DNA of 16,345 nucleotides, from contig JAKOSZ010000068.1 in the NCBI GenBank assembly GCA_029776555.1, forward strand, positions 1 through 16,345, read 5' to 3'. Each line of letters begins with the position of its first letter. Within the stretch, counting starts at the first letter, position 1. The notes beneath the pieces are model-generated. The model saw nothing but the letters and a program-made list of their open reading frames with translations, was not told the DNA's origin and did no database searches. The position numbers and the translations under genes are program-made. Positions 1-8,497 of this stretch are shown here, one piece after another. The stretch comes from Bacillota bacterium (lineage in GTDB: Bacteria; Bacillota; Clostridia; Acetivibrionales; JAKOSZ01).

Positions 1-71
1 GGATTGCAATAGATATAACACCCAAAGGTGGTTTGACATCGGAAGAATATTTAAAGAAGTATAAGCAGTAA
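1..71 (+). CDS. C-terminal end of an unidentified protein (partial)
   Basis: An open frame enters from the left edge and ends at a TAA at 69-71. The readable tail is about 22 residues, ending in EEYLKKYKQ. It is too short to assign to a family. That it is real coding sequence is inferred from its position: the ribosome binding site of the next gene follows directly, leaving only 18 nt between this stop and the next ATG, and no promoter or terminator is visible between them. The two genes are therefore probably co-transcribed. Confidence 0.5.
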   Translation, partial: IAIDITPKGGLTSEEYLKKYKQ

Positions 72-89
72 TTGAAAGGTGAGGTCGGC

Positions 90-3000
90 ATGAGGGCATC
101 AAAAAGGGGGATAGTGGCACTTTTTGCGTCATTGGCCTTGCTAACTGCTTCAGCACCAGTATATATCTATCCTGACAGGGTTATGGCAGCTGAATCCCGC
201 TACGAGGAAGGCATGGATAATATATTCATCACCAACGGCATAGAAAGTGTCTATGCTCCCGAGGTTTACAACGTATCAAACCCGGATGGGGATACAAGCC
301 GAAAGGCGTGGGAGATACTGCTGTCCACAGGGACCCTGCCCGTCTATGTCACCAGTCCCACGGTTAAAGTTAATAGCAAGACCTACGGCTTTAACTTCAA
401 GCTCTGGCAAGACAAGCACATCGTGGTATACGGGAGACCCACTGACATAGGGGTAAACCCCAGGATACCGGCAGTAAACGGTTACAAGGATTTTAAAACT
501 AAGGAAGACGACCCCAGCTGCGGAGAGTACTACTTGAGGGACGGCAAGAGGGGGGAATACAGGTACCACGGCTACGACGTCTCGGGGAACAAGTACAGCA
601 ACACCTCCTTCCCGTTGGACGGTCCCGGGCAGAACATGAATGAGTACAGGTGGATATATAAGCCGTGGGAAAGGTCTCACAGATTAACAGAATTGAGCCC
701 GTGGAATGATAAGGTTTTACTGTATTATGACAACATGATAAGAGCCAACCAGCAGCCCACCCTTGTGGGCCAGAAACTGTACGAGTGGCTGTCTGCCGGC
801 TTTTTCAAGGATGAAGCGGATACCGTAACCCACCAGCCCGTGACCACCCTTAACTGGATCAACGCCATGCCCCCGGACGATCTTGATGATGTAACCAACC
901 CCTCCTACAACGGGCGCCTGGCCTACAACTATGCCCACGTCATGTCGGCCTCAACGCTGCTCTACCCCGGGGAGGCCAAGCTTTGGATAGAAAAGAACGG
1001 CAGCTACAGGTACAGGACCTGCTTCATCCCTGAAATAAAGAGCAAGCTCCTGACCCCGGTAACCGCACGGATTGAAGTCCTTAAGAATGAGACAGTGGAC
1101 ACGGTCATAAGAGACTGGGACGACTCCCCGGAGTACGAAAGGTACCTTAACTCGGTTAAGACCATAGAGTTCAGGGTAATCGGCACGCTGGAGGACAAAG
1201 ATTACTTTGGTGACCAGGTCCTCGCAACGGTTTACTACAACCGAAACGACTTCCTGGCCTGGGAAGAGGCCTGGAGGATTAAGCTCACCGACATAAGCAA
1301 CCTGGGTAAGGCGGCCAACCCAACCTACGAAAGAAAATCGGCCTACTACGTGGACACAGGCGACCAAAACGCCCACGGGAGCGCCGTCTTTACCATTAAC
1401 ATGAAGGTGTCGGACATCATCAATGCCGTAAAATCCGGCCAAAGAGAGATAGAAGTTCGCTACCAGGCCGTGGCGAGGTTCTACAGCAAGCAGGACAAGT
1501 CCGCCCCGGTGGAAGTGCCCAGCAGTGTCCTGGTGTTCAAGCTTCCCCTTACCGCCGAAGAGGCGGAAATGCCGGTGCCGGAAGACTCCTACAGGGACGG
1601 CGACCCCATTCCCCAGATTCCCGACCCTCCCCAGTACATAAACCCTGAAGTGGAACTTCCCGAGCCCGCCTTCGACATAGTGAAATATAAACCCAAGGAC
1701 AACACGCAACTCATGACCGTATACGGCACCCCTGCCGACATTGTCTTAAAAGAGGTACTGGTGGACGGGACGCCTGTAGACTATGACCACTTTTTCAGCG
1801 GCAATTTCGTCTTTGGGGAAACGGGCTATGACAGGCTTGCCAACATCATCGTAAAATACACGGCCGTCGACGGTTCGGTGTCCTACGTTGACCGGTGGAT
1901 TAGGGTGCTGAACACCAAGCCGAGGGTCCAGTTTGCCTTTACCGGGAGCTACAAGGAAAACAGGAAGCAGAGCGTGGCAAACACGTCGGAACTGGCCAAC
2001 ACCCCGGAAGTGCTGCAGGCATTCCCCATCGTGAGCTACAGTTGGAAGGTGGAAGCTTTAAGCGGCGGAACGGATTCCGACATAAAGGCCGGCAGCCTCA
2101 CCGGCATGGGCGGGGAGTTCACCTTTAAAAAACCCGGGACCTACAGGGTGACCCTGACTGGCACCAATACCCTGGGGCGCACGTCGGACCCCTATGTATA
2201 CCAGTTTGAAATACTGCCTGACGTGGCTCCCGCGATCATATGTGAGCTGGACAACGTGTCCATAGCCAGGGGAGAGAGCATAGGCGCGTACTTCTTTGAG
2301 GCGGTGAGCACCGACGGGGACGCCGTGGAAGAGACCAGAGTGTATCTCTATTATGATGCGGACAACGACGGAACCCCCGAGACCCTCTTAGACTCGTGGA
2401 CGGATGTAGCCAACGGGGCTTTCCCCACATACACCCCTTCAAGGCTTGGCATGTACCGCTGGAAAATCGTATCAAAGGAAAGGATGGAAGGTGACATCAT
2501 ACCCGGGCATGTAAGCCCCGAAGACGCAAAGGTCAAGGAGATCGAAAGGGACTTCTGGGTGGACAACTGCGGGCCCCAGACCGGGATATATTTGGAAGAG
2601 ACTTTTGTAAGGCCTAACGTTGACGTGTATATATTGACAGACGCCGGCCTGCCCCAGGCAAAGACAGACCATGTGAAAAACAGCAGGATGGACTATAACA
2701 ACCTTTTAAGGATGTACAACCTGATGCCGGTGGTGGAACAGTGGGACATGAAAACTTACACCTATTCCCAGCCTGCCAGCACCTCGCTGCATACCGGCAC
2801 CAGTTACCCGCCCGCCACCACCTACTACTCAAGCAACGGCTACAGCGGGACCCTGTACAGGACCAGCGTTTCCGACAACGGCTCCTACCACGACTTCGGC
2901 CATTACGAGACAAGGGAGGAGTCCAGGACCTTCACCAGGCACTCCGAAACCAACTACGTGACGGAGACTTACCTGACAAATCCGTGGGAAAAGGTGAACA

Positions 3001-5546
3001 GGACCGAATCCAACCCGGCACCCCCAACCTATTACATCAATGAGGACGGGTATACTGGGTACCTGCCCCGGGTAGGCACCATAGTAGTCACAGCCCTGTA
3101 TGAAACCGGGAGGGAACCTTCTCCCTACCCCAACAGGACATACGTATACTATGCGGGGGCCTACCAGGCCGAATACAGCGGCACCTTAACCAAAACGGTG
3201 ACCTACTGGGTGTCCGACTGGCGCTGGGTCTCCGACTATACCGGTTTTTACAGCGGCACCATATACAAGTCGGTGCGGGCTCCCTATGTGGACCCCTTCA
3301 GGGGCACTTCCGACAAGTATGTCATTTACGTAAGCGATGGTGCTATAACGGACTTAAACGACCTTAAAATGGTCCTGAACAGGTCCGGGGCAGAGCTTAT
3401 CCTGGTATCCGGCACAGGCGCCTTAAACCAAATTACCCCTGCCAGGTTTTTTGAAAGGACTTCCAACATTGCCGCCGACATGTACAAGGCCTTGAACTAC
3501 ATAATTGATAAGTACAGGAGCATAACCGAGCTTTACCTTTTAGCGGGCATTGACACCATAGACATCAAGACCGACGACTTCGACCAGGAAAATGACCCTA
3601 TCATATTGAAGGAATTCCAGTACGTACATGACCCCAACTGCTTTGACAACCCCCAGGGGATGGAAAGCTTTGCCGTGGATCAGTTCAACCCTGACAGCGG
3701 CTGGACTGACACCCGGGCGACCATGTTCAGCAAGGTGGGCAAGTACACCGTATACAGGAGGATAAAGGACCTGCCAACCACGGACCCCAACTTTAAGGAG
3801 TACAGCTATTACTCCGGCACCCCCTTCATCACGGTGTACGCCCACAGGAAGCCCATAGCAAAGGCAGCCCTGGATTGGGACTTTGATGCCGCAAAGGGCG
3901 TTTACAAAACCAGCTGGGTGGACCTGTCCTATGACCCGGATCACCAGTACAGCAGGCCTGACAGGGGCATAGTGGAAAGGAAGATAATGTTCAGGAGAAC
4001 CGGCGACAACTGGTCTTATGTCATTCCCGAAACGCTTTCACCCTGCACATATGAATTATATTATTACGTAAAGGACGTGGAGGGCGTGTGGTCGGACCCC
4101 TATGTAATGAACTTCACCCTGGAAAACATTCCGCCCATGCAGTTTGACGCCAAACTAAGGCCCTTGGACCCCCGGTTCAGCCTGGACGCCATACCCGCCT
4201 CCGAGTACCTGGAGGCCTTCGACCTGTGGACCAGGAGCCCCTATCCCACCCGTTTGGAACTGGCCCTGTACAACAGTTCCATGGTACGGGTAGCACCGGT
4301 GAAGACAGTGGAGTTCAGCGAGTCAACGGGGACTAAGGTTGGCAACGACATTTACTGGAACAACGTAAGCTACCAGGTACCTGAAAGCCTGCCCCGGGAT
4401 TCCTACATCCTGAGGGTGCTGGCCAGGGAGACCGTAAACGGAAGGATGGCATATAAAGACTTCCAGGTGACTGTAGACACGCCCATAAACCCCAGGGGGT
4501 ATATTAACGGGAAGCATGTAAATGCGGAAATCCACGCCGGTGAGACCAATATTTTTACCCTGTACACCTCGAAGTACGTAAAAAGCGTGGAAATAAGCTT
4601 TGAAGGGACCACTTACAGCTCATACCAGGGCGAGAACCCCGTTGAGCTTGTCGGCATGGCAGGCGAAGACAAGGTATGGCAGCTCACGCTTCAGGTTTCC
4701 TCCTCCCTGCCCGATGGCAAAACCGGGACCGCCGTATTCAAAGCCTTTCTTCCCAGCGGTGAGATGGAGGCGGTGGAGGTGGACTACAAGGTTACAGGTT
4801 TACGCCTGGCCAACCTGAGGATCAGCTGCATAGCCGACTATGCCTGGCAGAGGCTTTTCCAGAACCCTGACGGCAGCCCCTCTGCCCTTTCCCTGGAGGG
4901 TATAGGCGTAGAACACATGCCCGTGTTTGTCAACAGCGACGGCAAGGGCATCAAGCTGGGATACAAGGGATATTTTAAAATGGACTCCATGGGGCTTACC
5001 GAACCGGAGGACAGTATAACGGTCAACGTCAGGTATTACGCCCTGGACACGGGGAACAACCCACAGCCCGTGGACATCTGGGTCAAGGATGAGAAAGGCA
5101 GGTACGTGCCCCTTGAACTGAGCCCTGAATTCAGGCACCTGGCCTCCACCATTGTTTTGAACCCGCAGGAACACAGGAAGGCCTATGAACCTGACCCGGC
5201 CAGTGAATGGCGGAACACCTGGGAGTTTGACATGTTCCTGCCTCCCGACGCAAAGGCCGTACCGGCGGGCGAGGCCTACGACCCCTTCAATGACAACTCA
5301 TATAAATACAGGCTCCTGGTGGTGTTTGACATATACTGCACCAGGGCTTCCGACGAGGGCGTGTACAACTACACCGGCAATGAAAGCGGCTGGGGCCAAA
5401 GCGACGGCAGCGTGTACGGCAAAAACCGGCCTACGGGACGAAAGCTTTTGGGCTATGGCGACGATAAGGCCAGCAACGGGGAGGTGTTCTACTATTCCCT
5501 CTATGAAACCCTCCTGGACGACATAAACATTGACAGGACCTGGTAG
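90..5546 (+). CDS. Giant secreted multidomain protein with PKD-like modules and YSGT motifs
   Basis: About 1,818 aa, function unknown. ATG at 90 is preferred over an in-frame TTG at 72 because AAAGGTGAGG (75-84) lies 5 nt before it. The N-terminus is a signal peptide: RASKR, a hydrophobic run at about residues 8-22, and a likely cleavage near VMA-AES (33-35). Two PKD/Ig-like beta modules occupy about 608-710 (GEFTFKKPGTYRVTLTG) and 711-800. A Rossmann-like strand at 844-853 (VDVYILTDAG) is followed by a Tyr/Thr/Ser-rich stretch with four Y-[ST]-G-x-[LI] motifs starting at 918, 988, 1029 and 1054. A second such strand with helices starts at 1077 (YVIYVSDGAITDL), recalling a von Willebrand A fold. 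More beta-rich segments run to the C-terminus. I saw no SLH, dockerin, LPXTG or C-terminal membrane anchor, so I infer a secreted or loosely wall-bound surface or adhesion protein. It may be co-transcribed with the upstream gene. Confidence 0.85.
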   Translation: MRASKRGIVALFASLALLTASAPVYIYPDRVMAAESRYEEGMDNIFITNGIESVYAPEVYNVSNPDGDTSRKAWEILLSTGTLPVYVTSPTVKVNSKTYGFNFKLWQDKHIVVYGRPTDIGVNPRIPAVNGYKDFKTKEDDPSCGEYYLRDGKRGEYRYHGYDVSGNKYSNTSFPLDGPGQNMNEYRWIYKPWERSHRLTELSPWNDKVLLYYDNMIRANQQPTLVGQKLYEWLSAGFFKDEADTVTHQPVTTLNWINAMPPDDLDDVTNPSYNGRLAYNYAHVMSASTLLYPGEAKLWIEKNGSYRYRTCFIPEIKSKLLTPVTARIEVLKNETVDTVIRDWDDSPEYERYLNSVKTIEFRVIGTLEDKDYFGDQVLATVYYNRNDFLAWEEAWRIKLTDISNLGKAANPTYERKSAYYVDTGDQNAHGSAVFTINMKVSDIINAVKSGQREIEVRYQAVARFYSKQDKSAPVEVPSSVLVFKLPLTAEEAEMPVPEDSYRDGDPIPQIPDPPQYINPEVELPEPAFDIVKYKPKDNTQLMTVYGTPADIVLKEVLVDGTPVDYDHFFSGNFVFGETGYDRLANIIVKYTAVDGSVSYVDRWIRVLNTKPRVQFAFTGSYKENRKQSVANTSELANTPEVLQAFPIVSYSWKVEALSGGTDSDIKAGSLTGMGGEFTFKKPGTYRVTLTGTNTLGRTSDPYVYQFEILPDVAPAIICELDNVSIARGESIGAYFFEAVSTDGDAVEETRVYLYYDADNDGTPETLLDSWTDVANGAFPTYTPSRLGMYRWKIVSKERMEGDIIPGHVSPEDAKVKEIERDFWVDNCGPQTGIYLEETFVRPNVDVYILTDAGLPQAKTDHVKNSRMDYNNLLRMYNLMPVVEQWDMKTYTYSQPASTSLHTGTSYPPATTYYSSNGYSGTLYRTSVSDNGSYHDFGHYETREESRTFTRHSETNYVTETYLTNPWEKVNRTESNPAPPTYYINEDGYTGYLPRVGTIVVTALYETGREPSPYPNRTYVYYAGAYQAEYSGTLTKTVTYWVSDWRWVSDYTGFYSGTIYKSVRAPYVDPFRGTSDKYVIYVSDGAITDLNDLKMVLNRSGAELILVSGTGALNQITPARFFERTSNIAADMYKALNYIIDKYRSITELYLLAGIDTIDIKTDDFDQENDPIILKEFQYVHDPNCFDNPQGMESFAVDQFNPDSGWTDTRATMFSKVGKYTVYRRIKDLPTTDPNFKEYSYYSGTPFITVYAHRKPIAKAALDWDFDAAKGVYKTSWVDLSYDPDHQYSRPDRGIVERKIMFRRTGDNWSYVIPETLSPCTYELYYYVKDVEGVWSDPYVMNFTLENIPPMQFDAKLRPLDPRFSLDAIPASEYLEAFDLWTRSPYPTRLELALYNSSMVRVAPVKTVEFSESTGTKVGNDIYWNNVSYQVPESLPRDSYILRVLARETVNGRMAYKDFQVTVDTPINPRGYINGKHVNAEIHAGETNIFTLYTSKYVKSVEISFEGTTYSSYQGENPVELVGMAGEDKVWQLTLQVSSSLPDGKTGTAVFKAFLPSGEMEAVEVDYKVTGLRLANLRISCIADYAWQRLFQNPDGSPSALSLEGIGVEHMPVFVNSDGKGIKLGYKGYFKMDSMGLTEPEDSITVNVRYYALDTGNNPQPVDIWVKDEKGRYVPLELSPEFRHLASTIVLNPQEHRKAYEPDPASEWRNTWEFDMFLPPDAKAVPAGEAYDPFNDNSYKYRLLVVFDIYCTRASDEGVYNYTGNESGWGQSDGSVYGKNRPTGRKLLGYGDDKASNGEVFYYSLYETLLDDINIDRTW

Positions 5547-5562
5547 ATTCCCTGCGCACTGA

Positions 5563-5583
5563 AACTCCATTTTCCATGGGGTT
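5563..5583. terminator. Hairpin between convergent genes, weak bidirectional terminator
   Basis: The arms AACTCCAT (5563-5570) and ATGGGGTT (5576-5583) pair over 8 bp with one T-G wobble and a 5-nt loop, lying between two convergent stop codons. Neither side has an immediate run of T: the nearest T tract (from about 5600 on the plus strand) lies within the end of the minus-strand gene. Placement suggests shared termination, but the missing T tract makes the call weak. Confidence 0.35.
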
Positions 5584-5589
5584 ATGAAT

Positions 5590-6357
5590 TCAGGTTATCT
5601 TTTTTTTCAGATACTTTCTCTCCAGGATATCCATTGATCGCCTTGTCGGTTCGAGTTCGCGTTCATAGATGTCAGAATATATACGGGGTACCTTTTGAAG
5701 CCTGAAGTTCATATCATTAATGTCAAAGCTCTTCAGGTCAAGATCATCAAGCTCCAGCCATGCGCGGTATTCATTGTATACATGGCCCTTTTTCTTTTTA
5801 AAGGCTCCTGCCAGCCTTTCAAGGCCTGAAACACCGCCGCAGTCTTCAACGATGCCATATCCTTCTCCTTCAATAACGCGGGGAAGAAGCCGGCCAGGCA
5901 AATCTTTGTCTTCAAAAATGCGCTCAAGTGTGACCTGAACGGTCCAGTTATCGCCAAAGTCATAGACAAACAACAGCTTTGACCGTGGATAGTGTATTAC
6001 ATGCTTCAGCATATGGACGGCAGCGTCATAGACTTTCTCATGTTTTTCCCGAAACAAAAAAGTATCTTCCATAATGACCTCAAAGATCATATTTTCGTCG
6101 AGTTCATCAAAACCTAACCCCTTATATAAGCGGGTAAATTCCTCATCATCGAACTCTTCGCGGAGGTATGTGAGGAGATTTTCTTTAAAAGGTATTTCAA
6201 TCCGAAAAAGATGGCTTGCTTTCATTTCAAAGAGCGTCATTAGAATATAGGCCAGGCGTGCGACTGTAACATGACTGGAAACCTGGAAACGGCGCCAGAT
6301 CTTGGGACGGTAATCGTCCAGCTCTGCATAAAACTCATATATTGGATGTGATGCCAT
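5590..6357 (-). CDS. PRiA4 ORF-3-like protein (pRiA4b ORF-3 family)
   Basis: 255 aa, cytoplasmic, no signal or membrane segment. Family hallmarks are visible: RPKIWRRFQV at 17-26 near the N-terminus, HLFRIEI at 49-55, the diagnostic YDFGDNW at 132-138 followed by TLERI, and EDCGGVSGLE at 171-180. Members are known from plasmids, IS1096-type elements and many chromosomes, and have no agreed biochemical function. The start (ATG, complement of 6355-6357) has an AGGAGA (6371-6376) and a G-rich stretch just upstream on the minus strand. The tail is basic (YLKKKIT). It stands alone, converging on the large secreted gene and diverging from hisZ. No transposase or inverted-repeat ends are seen, so it is probably a resident chromosomal gene. 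Family assignment is firm, function unknown. Confidence 0.85.
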   Translation of the reverse strand: MASHPIYEFYAELDDYRPKIWRRFQVSSHVTVARLAYILMTLFEMKASHLFRIEIPFKENLLTYLREEFDDEEFTRLYKGLGFDELDENMIFEVIMEDTFLFREKHEKVYDAAVHMLKHVIHYPRSKLLFVYDFGDNWTVQVTLERIFEDKDLPGRLLPRVIEGEGYGIVEDCGGVSGLERLAGAFKKKKGHVYNEYRAWLELDDLDLKSFDINDMNFRLQKVPRIYSDIYERELEPTRRSMDILERKYLKKKIT

Positions 6358-6385
6358 GGCGAGCCCCCCTTCTCCTGTAATTTCA

Positions 6386-6391
6386 ATTATA
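6386..6391 (-). promoter_or_regulatory. Candidate -10 box for the PRiA4-family gene
   Basis: On the minus strand a perfect TATAAT lies here, preceded directly by TG. The hexamer 17 nt upstream (TTCGTC) is a poor -35. A transcript from it would start near 6379, about 22 nt before the ATG and just ahead of the ribosome binding site. It would diverge from the his promoter. Confidence 0.35.
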
Positions 6392-6446
6392 CATCAAACC
6401 GCAACCGGGACGAAGGCGACAACATAAAAAATCGTCTATTTTTTCG

Positions 6447-6475
6447 TTGACAAAAATCGGAACAGTCATTATAAT
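6447..6475 (+). promoter_or_regulatory. Consensus sigma-A promoter of the his operon
   Basis: TTGACA at 6447-6452 and TATAAT at 6470-6475, both perfect, are separated by exactly 17 nt, with A/T-rich DNA upstream. Transcription should begin near 6482, giving a leader of about 54 nt before the hisZ GTG. That leader is too short for a T-box or an attenuator, so control of so strong a promoter probably comes from a repressor. Confidence 0.88.
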
Positions 6476-6485
6476 AATTACATAT

Positions 6486-6521
6486 CACTTTACTGCTTTA
6501 GCATGATGAACTACTAAAGTG
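6486..6521 (+). promoter_or_regulatory. Inverted repeat at the his transcript start, candidate operator or leader hairpin
   Basis: CACTTTA (6486-6492) is the exact inverse of TAAAGTG (6515-6521). Nested with it, CTTTAG (6496-6501) is the inverse of CTAAAG (6514-6519), so the right-hand arm can pair with either left arm. The element covers roughly +5 to +40 of the predicted transcript and abuts the hisZ ribosome binding site (GGGAG, 6525-6529). That fits a repressor roadblock site or an RNA hairpin affecting hisZ translation. A TrpR-like histidine repressor of the kind reported in Firmicutes is one possible binder, but no regulator is encoded in the window. Confidence 0.4.
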
Positions 6522-6535
6522 AGAGGGAGATTCCT

Positions 6536-7792
6536 GTGAAGTGGCATATACACACCCCTGAAGGTGTTCAGGATATCCTTATAGAGGAGTGCCGGGTTAA
6601 AAGAAGCCTGGAGGCCAGGATACGGGAGCTATTTTTGTCCCACGGCTTTTATGAGGTGGAGACGCCCACTTACGAGTTTTACGACGTGTTTTCACCCGAT
6701 GACGACAGGGATGAAGAGGTACCCATGTTCAAGTTCTTTGACCGGGAAGGAAGGGTCCTGGTACTAAGGCCGGACCTGACGGTGCCTGTGGCCAGGATAA
6801 CCGCCACCAGGCTCCAGGGCAGGACCTTGCCCTTGAGGATTTGCTATATCGGGAACGTCTTCAGGTATAACGAGTACGGGGGAGGCAAGCAGAACGAGTT
6901 CACCCAGGCCGGAGCGGAAATCCTGGGGGCTGATACCCCCGAGGCCGACGCGGAGGTTATAGCCCTGGCCATAAAAAGCCTTTTAGCCATGGGGCTTGAG
7001 AATTTCCAGGTAGACATAGGCCAGGTAGAGTTTTTTAAGGGCATAATGGAGGAGGCAGAGCTTGAGGAAGACAGTGTCCGGGAGATACGGGTCCTGGTAG
7101 AGAAGAAGGACTTTGTGGGAATGAGGGAATATGTGGAGAAGCTGCGCATGGATGGCCGCTATAAAGAACTGATCTTAAGCCTCCCGGGACTGTTTGGTTC
7201 ATTGGATGTAATCGAAAAGGCAAAAAAACTGACTTCCAACAGGCGCTCCCTTAAAGCCCTGGACAGTTTGACAAAGGTTTTGGAAATACTGAAAGACTAT
7301 GAGTTTTCCAGGTACGTATCCCTGGACCTGGGGATGTTTAAAGGCCTGTACTATGATACTGGAATCGTCTTCAGGGGCTTTGCCTACGGGGTGGGTTTCC
7401 CCATTCTTTCCGGCGGCAGGTACGACAGGCTGACGGGCAGGTTCGGCAGGGAATGCCCCGCCACCGGATTTTCCATCGGTATAAATATGGTTATGGCGGC
7501 CCTGGAACGGCAAAAGGCGGAGATTGAGACTCCCGCCATAGACACCGTCGTCTGCTACCGAGAGAAGAGCCGTAAAATGGCCATATCCCTAGCCGAATCC
7601 CTCCGCAGGCAGGGTCTTAAGGTGGAACTGGACGTGACGGGAAAGCCGGTGGAATGGGTGAAGTCCTATGCCGCATCCAACGGTATAAAAGGAATAGTGG
7701 CGGTCCTGGACGATGAACGGATTGAACTGCACAACCTGGAAAGCGGAACGGTGGAAGGGACAACGGTGAGCCGGCTTTTGGGGAAAGGTTGA
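6536..7792 (+). CDS. hisZ: ATP phosphoribosyltransferase regulatory subunit HisZ
   Basis: 418 aa, GTG start with GGGAG (6525-6529) 6 nt upstream. HisZ is a histidyl-tRNA synthetase paralogue without charging activity; it joins short-form HisG to form the active first enzyme of the pathway and confers histidine feedback. Visible are the synthetase-like N-terminus (HTPEGVQDIL, 6-15), a motif-2-like stretch with NVFRYNEYGGGKQNEF (107-122), the histidine-loop analogue KGLYYDTGIVFRGF (269-282), SGGRYD (292-297), and motif 3 as GFSIGINM (311-318). In motif 3 the arginine of true HisRS (GLER) is absent, arguing against aminoacylation. Residues from about 335 form an extra alpha/beta tail resembling a HisRS anticodon-binding domain, making it longer than minimal HisZ proteins. 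First gene of the operon, 60 nt before hisG. Confidence 0.93.
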   Translation: MKWHIHTPEGVQDILIEECRVKRSLEARIRELFLSHGFYEVETPTYEFYDVFSPDDDRDEEVPMFKFFDREGRVLVLRPDLTVPVARITATRLQGRTLPLRICYIGNVFRYNEYGGGKQNEFTQAGAEILGADTPEADAEVIALAIKSLLAMGLENFQVDIGQVEFFKGIMEEAELEEDSVREIRVLVEKKDFVGMREYVEKLRMDGRYKELILSLPGLFGSLDVIEKAKKLTSNRRSLKALDSLTKVLEILKDYEFSRYVSLDLGMFKGLYYDTGIVFRGFAYGVGFPILSGGRYDRLTGRFGRECPATGFSIGINMVMAALERQKAEIETPAIDTVVCYREKSRKMAISLAESLRRQGLKVELDVTGKPVEWVKSYAASNGIKGIVAVLDDERIELHNLESGTVEGTTVSRLLGKG

Positions 7793-7852
7793 AGGCTTTT
7801 CTGGCTGATGCGGCGGTGTCTCAAGGCGGCTTTCATTTTCAGGAGGTGCCCA

Positions 7853-8497
7853 ATGAGGTATTTAAACATAGCCCTTTCCAAGGGCAGGCTTACGGACATG
7901 TCGATAGAGCTGTTTGAGAACCTGGGAATAAACTGCTCCGAGCTTAAAAATGACTCCAGGAGGCTCATAGCCAGGGATGACGAAAAGAAGATAATGTTTT
8001 TCCTGGTAAAACCCGCCGATGTGCCGACTTACGTGGAATACGGGGCGGCGGACCTTGGAATTGCGGGAAAGGACACGCTGCTGGAGGAAGGCAGACAGTT
8101 GTACGAAGTTCTCGACCTGGGTTTTGGCGCCTGTAAAATGGTGCTGGCAGGCCCGGCGGAACTGAAGGATAAGCTGGACAGGCTTAAGGTCAGGCGGGTG
8201 GCCACCAAGTATCCCAGGATTGCAAGGGAGTACTTTGAACAGAAGCGGGGAGAGTCAATTGAAGTAATAAGGCTGAGCGGGTCGGTGGAACTGGCCCCCC
8301 TGGCAGGCCTTTCGGAAGTGATTGTTGACCTGGTTGAAAGCGGCAGGACGCTTAAGGAGAACGGCCTTGTGGTCTTTGACACCATTGCGGAAATAAGCGC
8401 AAGGCTCGTGGTAAACAGTGTGAGCATTAAGATGGAAAAGCAGAGGATAGGCTGGATTATACAGGGTATAAGAGAACAGCTGGAGAGAAAGGGGTGA
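7853..8497 (+). CDS. hisG: ATP phosphoribosyltransferase catalytic subunit, short form
   Basis: 214 aa. HisG condenses PRPP and ATP to phosphoribosyl-ATP, the committed step of histidine synthesis. The ATG at 7853 has AGGAGGT (7841-7847) 5 nt upstream and begins MRYLNIALSKGRL, the family's usual start; an upstream ATG at 7808 lacks this site and adds an unlike extension. Seen are ALSKGRL (7-13), GAADLGIAGKD (64-74), LDLGFGACKMVLAG (87-100) and the PRPP-binding segment VDLVESGRTLKENGL (158-172). The protein ends soon after this, without the C-terminal regulatory ACT-like domain of long HisG (about 290-300 aa), which matches the presence of HisZ. Its stop overlaps the hisD start by one base. 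Confidence 0.96.
   Translation: MRYLNIALSKGRLTDMSIELFENLGINCSELKNDSRRLIARDDEKKIMFFLVKPADVPTYVEYGAADLGIAGKDTLLEEGRQLYEVLDLGFGACKMVLAGPAELKDKLDRLKVRRVATKYPRIAREYFEQKRGESIEVIRLSGSVELAPLAGLSEVIVDLVESGRTLKENGLVVFDTIAEISARLVVNSVSIKMEKQRIGWIIQGIREQLERKG

Noticed and set aside
951..1709. 252-codon minus-strand open frame inside the large secreted gene
   Set aside because: Shadow of GC-rich coding sequence; no family-like motifs, and the plus-strand frame has a start site, signal peptide and domain structure.
5590..6357. Insertion sequence carrying the PRiA4-family gene
   Set aside because: No transposase, terminal inverted repeats or target duplication found around the gene.
7808..7852. N-terminal extension of HisG from the ATG at 7808
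   Set aside because: No ribosome binding site and an unlike sequence; ATG 7853 has AGGAGGT at ideal spacing and the family's N-terminus.
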